A DNA stretch of 64,000 nt from Macrostomum hystrix (Eukaryota; Platyhelminthes; Macrostomidae), in assembly GCA_950097015.1 (NCBI GenBank), contig CATNEN010000039.1, positions 14,230,501-14,294,500 of the forward strand, in the 5' to 3' direction. The notes under the pieces are model-generated. The model was not told where the DNA came from, searched no databases, and saw only the letters and a list, made by a program, of their open reading frames with translations. Shown one piece after another: positions 33,740 through 45,700 of the stretch (positions are counted from its first letter, which is position 1; each line of letters opens with the position of its first letter). The position numbers were made by a program, and so were the translations under genes.

Positions 33740-36700
33740 ATGTCAATGTCGAAACTAGAAGCTTACAAAGCCTTAAAGCTCACCCAAGGTATGGTTTGAA
33801 GTTTTATACTATTGACATTGCATATAAATGGTGGACAGCCCCCTCTGGTAGATATTTTAGATATATAAAGTAAAATATAGTGTGATTTATTTATTTTAGC
33901 TGCTAGAATTAACAGTTTGAATTAAAAATGGTAAATTTATTTAAGATAAGGATTTAGATTATTAATTAACAACAACAAACTACAGCCAATAATAAATTAA
34001 GTTTATCATAAATGAGTAAAAAAATTATGAAGTTGTTCTAGGGTTGACTTATTAGTAACTAGACAATTTCACTAATGCCACCAAAGTTGTACTAGTGCTA
34101 TTTTATATTAATGTCATTATCTCATGTCTCATGATACCTAGACACTTCGTCATCTTACAACTTCGTCATCCAGATAATGATCTGTCCAATATCTCAGAGG
34201 GTGGATGACGAAGAGACTTAGACTTGTGGACACTTCGTCATCTATAAAACAAGTTTTCAAAGTTACAACAGAACCACCCCTCCCCACCTCCTCACATTGT
34301 GTTCGCACCTATCTTTCAACTCTTATAATAAAATCAGTTTTGACACCTCTTTTTGACAATTTAGAGTGTGAAGTGTATTCACACCTCTGCCCCACCACCC
34401 CACCCTCACTTTATTGATGATGAACTTGATTGCTTGTAATTAGTAGATGACAAACTGACTAAACTTTAACGCCGTGACTAGGGACACGGCGGCCGTGTCT
34501 CTAACTCTGTGCCTAGGGACACGGCTGCCGTGTCCCTAGTTATTGACCACTCCGTGCCTAGAGCCACGGCGGCCGTGTCTCCAGCTTTGTGGACTTAGGC
34601 ACGGCCGCCGTGTCCCCAGCTCTGTGTATAGGGACACGGCGGCCGTATCCCTAGTTATTGACCACTCCGTGCCTAGAGCCACGGCGGCCGTGTCTCCAGC
34701 TTTGTGGACTTAGGCACGGCCGCCGTGTCCCCAGCTCTGTGTATAGGGACACGGCTGCCGTGTCCTTAGTTATCGACCACTCCGTGCCTAGAGCCACGGC
34801 GACGGCGGTTGTAATAATGGGCTTTAAATAAACTATATCGGAAATGCCCGTTACTGCAGACACACTACTGCAGTTGGGTTAACAATGCAAACACCAAAGC
34901 TTGCAAGTGGACCTGAGTTCGTCTTCGGGTCTTAATAATGTTTCTTTCGATGCGTATAGCATTTTTTTTGTTTATACTTGGTCTTCTTGCAATTTCAATA
35001 AGTGGTCATAAGTTGGCACTTCTTGCTGGTAGCTTCAGTAAGTGTTAAAAACAATGACATACATGTAACGGTGTACCACCATGCAGTATACTAAACTGAA
35101 CATGTCTACTACATGCACTATATGTCTATATTAGTGGTATATGGTATCAGTGTCGTACATGTACGATTGATATCCACTCAATTGCATACTTCAAAGCATA
35201 CTTTGAAGTAGGGACCTTGTACTAGTTATCGTTACCTTGTCACTAGTTAAGTGACATATATACAGTAGGTCGCCTGCCTAGCCAAGGAAAAATGACTACA
35301 GAATTAGCAGCAAAGCTGCACGCTGCACTGGCCCTATATGCACCCGATTGTGAATAGAGTATATTTTTAATGAGCCGTCACCTCTGTACTACATATGTAC
35401 TGCATACTGCTTTGAATGCAAAAGTTTGCTTCATACTGTATATGTACAGTAGCTGAAGTTAAATGCACTGTACATGTAGGTGATGTTCAACTTAGCAACT
35501 GAAGTTTATATTAAATATAAGACCCGCGCTTACATGCTCTGAGAAAGTTTTGAAAGTTTCATTTTCCATAAATTTCGGGACCCACTTACATGTACACATG
35601 ATCCTAAATTGTCTACAATAGTTAAACTACATGTACATGTACTGTACTTGTTCAACAATACACGTTAGTGACATTATTTTCTAGAAAATACATGATTTAC
35701 TATGCTTCTCAATTTATTACTTTTTTGCCACATCAGGTGACAGTTATATTTTTCTTGTTAAAAGAAAGTGCGAGCAGACAAAGCATTGCGCGCTTGAATA
35801 TTCCAAAATACATGTACTGTCCCATTGAAGTCTTGCGACCAATTTTCAAATAAAAAGGAACACAATTTGTACAATTAATTTCCTCACAGTTGAGAAAAAT
35901 AGTAGTAAACGAAATTGAAAAGAAAAAATATATATGCATGTATTTACATTATTTACAGGGTTTAATGCAAAAAGATGTGAAAATAATTTCAGTTATTGAA
36001 ATGCCGGAAAACACAGTTTAAGACAAGCCTAAGTAGCTGGATAAGTAGATAGATAAGTAGATAGATAGTAGAGTAGATAGATAGATTAAGTAGATAGATA
36101 GAAAGTACACTTGGCTCCAAAGGGGCCAGATGTACAGCCATGACAAAAGCACAGCCACAGCTATTGCGCGGCGCATCCGAAGGCTGTGTGCAGCTGTTCA
36201 GTCCATAGACTGGGTGGGAGGCGCCACACCCACCCTAATTTCTACCCCAGCTTACACTGGTACCCACTTATAGCTGGCTGAACTAAGCAATGCAGAATAA
36301 GTGTCTTGCTCAATGACACTAATTTTGTTGCCTACATGTAGGTCGAGCCTAGGTCGAGAATCGAACCCTCTCGAGAATCGAATCGAGATCGCCACTAGGC
36401 TACAACTCCCTTCTACTAAGCTTACTCTAGCTTAAGTAGAGGCAAAACATGTCAAGACGATACAGAAAATGTTTGTACCATAATCATTCAATAATTTTTT
36501 CCGTGTTTTCAGACGACGCAACTTTTTATGTTAGCATCTAAAGTTTCATGGTTTTAACGCCGTTAATTTTGGTGCCGAATTACATTTCATGTGTTAACTG
36601 AATTCATATGTAAGAATAGCAATACAAGGAAATAAAACAATATCATGCACAAGAAACATAAACAGAGAGTAGCATGTGGAGCATACAATGTTGAAATTAT

Positions 36701-39700
36701 TGCAGCTGATATAAAAGCAGCCGATAAAAGAGCTAGCCAAAATGTAAAGCCGCTACGAGAAAATCTGCGCGAACAAGGAGAAAGGCAGCACTTTTTACTT
36801 TCTACACTAGCAAACTGTTAGTTGTAATAGTGGATAAAATAGCCGCACATGAGAAAAAATGGTTGCTACAAAACAAGCGCACGGGCACAAGAACACAAAA
36901 TGGATTCAGATTGAAGAAACTGGATGGGTGAATAACTCGATAACATTATTGTGTACATACCGAATTCTGAACTTGGCAGCAAACTTGTAATGTATGGTAG
37001 GTACCAAACGATAGTAGCAAAGCAGGAAAAAATATACATCATAGGCACTTTGAGTAGGAAAAAATGAGCAACCAAAATGAGGAAAATAAGTTGTGCCTTA
37101 CAGTGTATACATGTTTTGATACTCAGTCTTCAAGTGATTCTACCGATAACTATTGGTTGTACTATTGTTTGCAATAGTTGGTTGGTTGGTTGGTTGTAAT
37201 AGTGGGAAATGCAGATTTAAGCAGCTGGAGGGGGTGAATAACTGGATAAAATTATATAATAAACACTATAGACAAAAAGTTTTTCAGCAATATTCAGAGG
37301 AACGACAAAAACATTTTTTTAGTCAGTTGGACCAATTGGCAATTACTGCAAGATGATTAAATGAACATCATTCATTATATTCGTTGCTTTGTTTGAGATA
37401 TCGAAGTGCCTAGGGGCACGGCGTGTTTTGCAGTAAGCTAATGGCAGGAAAGAAAATTGAAACTAAATAACTGTTGAAACTAAATAACTGAAAATATAAA
37501 TTGAAACTAAATAACTGAAAATATAACTGTCACCTGATGTGGCAAAAAAGTAATAAATTGAGAAGCATAGTAAATCATGTATTTTCTAGAAAATAATGTC
37601 ACTAACGTGTATTGTTGAACAAGTACAGTACATGTACATGTAGTTTAACTATTGTAGACAATTTAGGATCATGTGTACATGTAAGTGGGTCCCGAAATTT
37701 ATGGAAAATGAAACTTTCAAAACTTTCTCAGAGCATGTAAGCGCGGGTCTTATATTTAATATAAACTTCAGTTGCTAAGTTGAACATCACCTACATGTAC
37801 AGTGCATTTAACTTCAGCTACTGTACATATACAGTATGAAGCAAACTTTTGCATTCAAAGCAGTATGCAGTACATATGTAGTACAGAGGTGACGGCTCAT
37901 TAAAAATATACTCTATTCACAATCGGGTGCATATAGGGCCAGTGCAGCGTGCAGCTTTGCTGCTAATTCTGTAGTCATTTTTCCTTGGCTAGGCAGGCGA
38001 CCTACTGTATATATGTCACTTAACTAGTGACAAGGTAACGATAACTAGTACAAGGTCCCTACTTCAAAGTATGCTTTGAAGTATGCAATTGAGTGGATAT
38101 CAATCGTACATGTACGACACTGATACCATGTACCACTAATATAGACATATAGTGCATGTAGTAGACATGTTCAGTTTAGTATACTGCATGGTGGTACACC
38201 GTTACATGTATGTCATTGTTTTTAACACTTACTGAAGCTACCAGCAAGAAGTGCCAACTTATGACCACTTATTGAAATTGCAAGAAGACCAAGTATAAAC
38301 AAAAAAAATGCTATACGCATCGAAAGAAATATTATTAAGACCCGAAGACGAACTCAGGTCCACTTGCAAGCTTTGGTGTTTGCATTGTTAACCCAACTGC
38401 AGTAGTGTGTCTGCAGTAACGGGCATTTCCGATATAGTTTATTTAAAGCCCATTATTACAACCGCCGTCGCCGTGGCTCTAGGCACGGAGTGGTCGATAA
38501 CTAAGGACACGGCAGCCGTGTCCCTATACACAGAGCTGGGGACACGGCGGCCGTGCCTAAGTCCACAAAGCTGGAGACACGGCCGCCGTGGCTCTAGGCA
38601 CGGAGTGGTCGATAACTAGGGACACGGCAGCCGTGTCCCTAGGCACAGAGTTAGAGACACGGCCGCCGTGTCCCTAGTCACGGCGAAACTTTAAAGCATG
38701 CCAATTGGCTGGATGACGAAATGTCCTACCTTCCAAGTGGATGACAAAGTTGTAAGATGATGAAGTGTCTAGGATCCTTTTCTCACTGCTGTTAGGCCTA
38801 CCACAATCTAGTAGATATCTCTTATGGTTTAGACTTGCAGGGATCTGTTTAATTACCAAGACAGACTAAGACGGGCTGTGATGGTTCTAAGACAGGCCAA
38901 GATGGACTGAGATGGACTCCCCCTTATATTTAAACACCAAAATGCTCTAACCCATGTGTTTAAACACCGAGACAGATTAGCGCAAAAGTGTTTAATTACC
39001 AAGATGGGCTACCATATATGGCTAATTACTGAGACAGGCTACCATACACATTCAATTGCCAAGACAGACTATCATATTGCATATGACACACATGTAATCG
39101 TGTATAAGTATAACATGCTTGAGTACTTAGACAGACCAGTGCTTAGATATAATCTAAGGTGTTTACATGTACATTCATATATCATATATGAAACGAGTGC
39201 CAAGCAAGGTAAGTCGCAAAAACCAATTGACCAAGTGCAAAAAAATCTGAGGGGGGACCAAGTGACAAAAAAAGAAGGCGTGAAGAAAAGGAAAAAAAGG
39301 GAGAGAAAAAGAGAGCAAATGAGAGCAAACAAAGTTGTAAATAGAGTAATGAAACAAACTAAGTCACAAATGAGAGCAAACTAAGTCATAAATAGAGCAA
39401 AAACTAAGTCGCACGGCTGGCTAAGATTTAGGAGGTTGCGCATGTATGTGTATATACATGCTTAAATACTGTATCAAAATCAAAACAGACCAGCACATGT
39501 TTGGCTCCTTCTACCTTGCGTCTGCCCCTGCTGTGCCTGTATAGCAACCACCTTGCTGCTGCAGGTCCTTGGCCAATCACCACCTAATCTAGCTACCAAG
39601 GGGCTGGCACAATCGGGAATAGAAGGCCCAGGAGTATTCAGAGGCAGGCTGGCTCCCGGAGGGCAGCAGCATAGGCAATTATGGTCCATGGGATCTGCTG

Positions 39701-42700
39701 GTTGTCTGGCTCCCCCTGCCAATATGTACTGTTATAGATTTAATATTGAAAAATAGAAAACATTTGACATTAACATAATACACTTGTAATACAAAAATGC
39801 AACTCACATAGAAACTAAAAATTAATAGATAAATAATGACAATATATGACTATAAAATAAATGACAACGTCACAGTAGCCCGTCTCGGTAATTGAACGTG
39901 TATGGTAGCCTGTCTCGGTAATTGAACATGTATGGTAGCCTGTCTCGGTAATTGAACATGTATGGTAGCCTGTCTCGGTAATTGAACATGTATGGTAGCC
40001 TGTCTCGGTAATTGAACGTGTATGGTAGCCTGTCTCGGTAATTGAACATGTATGGTAGCCTGTCTCGGTAATTGAACATGTATGGTAGCCTGTCTCGGTA
40101 ATTGAACGTGTATGGTAGCCTGTCTCGGTAATTGAACATGTATGGTAGCCTGTCTCGGTAATTGAACATGTATGGTAGCCCATCTTGGTAATTGAACACG
40201 TATGGTAGCCCATCTTGGTAATTGAACACGTATGGTAGCCCATCTTGGTAATTGAACATGTATGGTAGCCCATCTTGGTAATTGAACACGTATGGTAGCC
40301 CATCTTGGTAATTGAACACGTATGGTAGCCCATCTTGGTAATTGAACATGTATGGTAGCCCATCTTGGTAATTGAACATGTATGGTAGCCCATCTTGGTA
40401 ATTGAACATGTATGGTAGCCCATCTTGGTAATTGAACATGTATGGTAGCCCATCTTGGTAATTGAACACGTATGGTAGCCCATCTTGGTAATTGAACACA
40501 TATGGTAGCCCATCTTGGTAATTGAACATGTATGGTAGCCCATCTTGGTAATTGAACATGTATGGTAGCCCATCTTGGTAATTGAGCACATATGGTAGCC
40601 CATCTTGGTAATTGAACACGTATGGTAGCCCATCTTGGTAATTGAGCACATATGGTAGCCCGCCTCAATAATTGAACACTTGTGCTAATCTATCTTGTTG
40701 TTTAAACACATGGGTTAGCCTGTCTCGGTCCATCTTGGTAATTAAACGGACTGGACTGGCAGTCCTAAAATGGACTGTTTAACTCTTGATATCCCACAAT
40801 GTTAAATTCCTTTTGCAGGCTTCATTACTCTAATGGTAGCATTCACTTCACATGATCTGGTAGCATCTGTATTGCATGAGCAGTAATTCAGGCAACTGAA
40901 TGTAATTTTTTTGTCAATTAGGAGTCCCCAAGATTAGAGTTTAGTAGTTCCTTCTTAGTAAGATTCTCTGTATAAATCTGAGTATAATTCTTAGTTTGAT
41001 TCTTATAACAAGTCTGAGTATTAAGCTTTAAGTAAACTTAGTATTCGCCTCCTTTATAAAATAAATAACACAATGTATTCTTTTTACAAGGCACTCCTTT
41101 TATATCTGAACAAACTTCTTGATTCTGACTCCAAATATGCAAGCGGGTAAACATATGCCCGATAATATGAGAGCAAGTTTATGTTTGGTCTGTAGGTGTC
41201 GGCTATTTACAGCATTGAATTTTAGCTTATGTTAAAATTGTCTAATTTTCCAAAATATTGCATATACAGTAAGCATTAAACAGTGCATGTATACAGCATA
41301 TTGCTATCAGTAGGATGATAAGAAAAGAACGAATTGTTTATTTTTTAGTGCATTTTTAATTTTTGAAATTTTTATGGTAATTTTGTGCAAGAATATTTAT
41401 ATACAATATTCACAACATACAATATTTACACTACAACTACAAAACATGGTTGGTGAAACTAAGTTGGAGTATTTTGCCTAAGTTAGCCAAAAAGGAGAAA
41501 ATTACTGTAAAGTAAATCTAATCACTCTGTGAAATTTTCTTTAAAAAAAACAAATTATCACCAAAGTGCAAATTTCACATAATGTTTACAACAAGGAACA
41601 CTAGCTAGTAGTAGAAGGATAGGAAACTGCTTCTTATTAAAAATGTTAAGGCTTGTCTTTGCAAAAAATACACATTTTGCAAATGCCTAATGAGAGTCAG
41701 GTTCTTTAAAAAATATGCAACTCTTTCATTATAAATGATTTCCATTACCTACTTCACATTCTCTACTTCCAATTTTTACTTCATATTTTCTACTTTCCCT
41801 TCCCTACTTCCCATTTTTTACTTACCTCTAGCATGAAGTCGCACATGTCCCTAGTATCAAACTTTCAAGCTTGACATATATTTGATTTGACATCAAATTT
41901 GAATGAGCATCATGCAAATACTCTAAACCCTAATTTAAGCTTTTCTTATTTAGAGGGTTACATTTGTTAAATAAATTGGTCATAATTTTTTTAGATGCAA
42001 CAGACACAGAAATCAGAGCGGCCTATAAAAGCCTGGCCCGTCAGCTTCATCCAGATAAAGTTGATCAATCAAATAGAGAAGAAGCCTTAAATGTAAGTCT
42101 ATTGGCACTTAAAATCATAAAATTACAATAACAACAAAGTCATATTTAATTACACTTCTTACATGCATCTTTACAAATCAAATATTTTTACAGAAATTTC
42201 AGGGGATGACTTTGGCATATAAAACTTTGACTGGGACTGAATCTGATATTGCCAGTCTAGCAGAGAAATTCAAAGATCCATTATATTTGGGTTACTTATT
42301 CAGTGCACTGGTTCAAGATAGTAAGTAATATTTGCCTATAACTTGTACGTTTTGCTTTTCACAATTCTGATATTCAATCCTTTTCAACGGTAACTATACA
42401 TGAATATATATTACTGCAACTGACTTTAGATAAAGTTAACGATATAAGTGAAAGCTCATCTGATGACGATAACAACTACGAAAATGATGGCAATTATGGT
42501 AAGATTAAATTTTAATAAGCTTAGTTTAATTTTGTTTGGCACCAAAGTCATATAGACGGGTTAATGGCTAGCTAATATTACATGCTTTGAACAATTGGCT
42601 AGCTAATATTACATGCTTTGAACAATTAGCTAGCTAATATTACATGCTTGGAACAATTGGCTAGCTAATATTACATGCTTTGAACAATTAGCTAGCTAAT

Positions 42701-45700
42701 ATTACATGCTTGGAACAATTGGCTAGCTAATATTACATGCTTGGAACAATTGGCTAGCTAATATTACATGCTTTGAACAATTGGCTAGCTAATATTACAT
42801 GCTTTGAACAATTAGCTAGCTAATATTACATGCTTTGAACAATTAGCTAGCTAATATTACATGCTTTGAACAATTAGCTAGCTAATATTACATGCTTGGA
42901 ACAATTTTCTAGCTAATATTACATGCTTGGAACAATTGGCTAGCTAATATTACATGCTTTGAACAATTGGCAAGCTAATATTACATGCTTTGAACAATTG
43001 GATAGCTAATATTACATGCTGGAGGTAATTGGCTAGCTAATATTACAGGCTGAGGGTAATAGGCTAGTTAATATTACAGGCTGGGGGTAATAGGCTAGCT
43101 AATATTACAGGCTGAGGGTAATAGGCTGGCTAATATTACAGGCTGGAGGTTTTAGGCTAGCTAATATTACAGGCTGGAGGTAATAGGCTAGCTAATATTA
43201 CAGGCTGGAGGTAATAGGCTAGCTAATATTACAGGCTGGAGGTAATAGGCTAGCTAATATTACAGGCTGGAGGTAATAGGCTAGCTAATATTACAGGCTG
43301 GAGGTAATAGGCTAGCTAATATTACAAGCTGGGGGTAATAGGCTAGCTAATATTACAGGCTGAGGGTAATAGGCTAGCTAATATTACAGGCTGAGGGTAA
43401 TAGGCTAGCTAATATTACAGGCTGGAGGTAATAGGCTGGCTAATATTACAGGCTGGAGGTAATAGGCTGGCTAATATTACAGGCTGGAGGTTTTAGGCTA
43501 GCTAATATTACAGGCTGGAGGTAATAGGCTAGCTAATATTACAGGCTGGAGGTAATAGGCTGGCTAATATTACAGGCTGGAGGTAATAGGCTAGTTAATA
43601 TTACAGGCTGGAGGTAATAGGCTAGCTAATATTACAGGCTGGAGGTAATAGGCTGGCTAATATTACAGGCTGGAGGTTTTAGGCTAGCTAATATTACAGG
43701 CTGGAGGTAATAGGCTAGCTAATATTACAGGCTGGAGGTTTTAGGCTAGCTAATATTACAGGCTGGAGGTAATAGGCTGGCTAATATTACAGGCTGGGGG
43801 AAATTGGCTAGCTAATATTACAGGCTGGAGGTAATAGGCTGGCTAATATTACAGGCTGGAGGTTTTAGGCTAGCTAATATTACAGGCTGGAGGTAATAGG
43901 CTAGCTAATATTACAAGCTGGGGGAAATTGGCTAGAGAGGTTCAGCAATGAGTTGAAAAGGCAATCAATCATTTTCTAGTGCTGATGTTTCTAAACATTG
44001 CAGAGCCTGTAAAAGAGAATGGTCACGCTAAGCAGGTCAGCAGCAGCAACAATCGGTTTGGTCTGCTAATAGGTCGGCAGACCAACGCAATAACCAGTTC
44101 TCAGGCGTCTGGCTTGAGAAAATCGACTATCGAGGTTTGTGATGAGCATTTGAATGTTTGAATCTTGAATATTTCTATAACTGCCCATAATCATATGTTT
44201 CCTGCTCTTTAACTGTCTACTCAGCATGTGAGTGAGTCAGCTAACGAACTCGTGACCGCCGAGGAGCTGCTAAGGCAGAGAGAGAACAATCAGGGCGACG
44301 AAAAAAAGCGCAAAAAGAAAGAGAAAAAGATGCGCAAAAAGCTTTTGGAAGTGCACACCGCTAAATCCTCATTGTCTGGGCATCGCCATGGCAACGGCTA
44401 CAATGGCAACGGTGCCTCCAGTTCAGTCGAATCCGATAACCATAGCGACCGAAGTGAAACAACAGCTTTTATGGAAGAGGTAGGCTTTTTGCTGTTAAGG
44501 AGCTTGCGGATTTGGGGGGGTCGGGGGTTCGATTCTTGGTTCCACTGAAACAATTTGAGTCCTTCAGCTCACCCAGCTGTTAATAGTTCAAAAGTAAAAA
44601 AATTTAATAGCGCCTGCCCCAATCGGGACACACGTGCAGTCGACAGCACAGCCGCAGCTATTGCATCTATTGCATCTGAAGGCTGCTTACGACTGTTCAG
44701 TCCATGGACTGGGAGGGGACGCCACGCTCACCTTAAATTACTCCAGCTAGTGCTGTTAACCAATTAACAGCTGGGTCAGTCCTGCTAATGGACACACATT
44801 GTTTCAGTGGAGTTGGAAATCGAACCCCCGACCTTCTCGTCGTGAGTCCGACTCTCTAACGACTCTCTTAGAACTCTTTAGCTGCGGCTGTGACACTGAC
44901 TACTGTACATCTGGCCCAACTATAGGTTCGGTGCTTTGGTACTGATAAACTATTTATAATAGCATTCCTACCCCTTTCAGGAAACAAACGATCTAACCAG
45001 TGGTTTCCTTACTTCTCATCTGAAATCGGGTTTCCTGATTGGACAAGATCAGCATCAGCTGTACCGACCGCAGCAACAAGAACCTGACGCCAATCAGTCT
45101 GATCCTTCATCTATGACTCCATATACGCAGCCGATAATGCAGCAGCTGCAATATCTAGAATCTCGAGAGCCTCCAAAACCAAAGCCTCGTCCGCGACATA
45201 ATTTTATGCAGCAGCAGCAGCAGCAGCAGCCGGCAGTTGCTTCGGCGGAATCTAAGGCTGCAGCTCGGGAATTAGCCAAAGCTGCCAACTCTTTTGTGGA
45301 AAAACAGAAATTGGAGAATGCGCTAGAACTGTACGGCCGAGCTATCGGCTTGGACCCTGGCGACTGTCGGTATTATGGCAGCCGGGCGGCATGTCTGTAC
45401 CAATTAAATAGATTCCAGGTCAGTGCACTATTGCTTTTTAAAGTTCAATTAACTAAGGTTTTTAGCGAACTGCTTTTACACAACCAACTCGTACGGATCA
45501 GAGTAAATCTAAAGACTTTAGAGCATTTTTATATTAAAAAATACCTTTAGGCATAATCAGATTCTACAAAGACTTCTAGAGAATTTTCATATGCTGCAAA
45601 GAACTGTAGCAAATTCTCTGATTCAACAAAGACCTTTAGCGAATTCTCTGATTCAACAAAGACCTGTAGGGCATTCTCAGATTCCACAAAGACCTGTAGG

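Larger units (their letters stand above)
34470..38685. mobile_element. 4.2-kb long-TIR element with 9-bp target duplication
   Basis: The left repeat 34470-about 35752 and the right repeat about 37521-38685 are inverted and almost identical over more than 1.1 kb. The left one carries one more 118/119-bp subunit. The ends read cgccgtgactagggacacgg. Both sides are flanked by the nine bases aaactttaa (34461-34469, 38686-38694). Long inverted repeats plus 9-bp duplication fit the Mutator-like (MULE) group or a foldback derivative. The 1.77-kb middle contains a family-A SINE and short coding-like relics but no recognisable transposase, so it is probably non-autonomous. Confidence 0.88.
34137..38773. 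mobile_element. Outer inverted repeat enclosing the long-TIR element
   Basis: 34137-34173 (cctagacacttcgtcatctt and onward) is inverted at 38738-38773 with a few mismatches. Additional gatgacgaa-type copies lie at 34200-34245 and 38709-38720. The long-TIR element at 34470-38685 sits between. This looks like a small older element or foldback into which the larger one inserted. No clear target duplication of the outer unit is seen. Confidence 0.55.

Noticed and set aside
39815-40668. Three minus ORFs of 259-278 codons
   Set aside because: All are readings of the 30-bp array with ten-residue units, lying inside an intron of a gene on the other strand.
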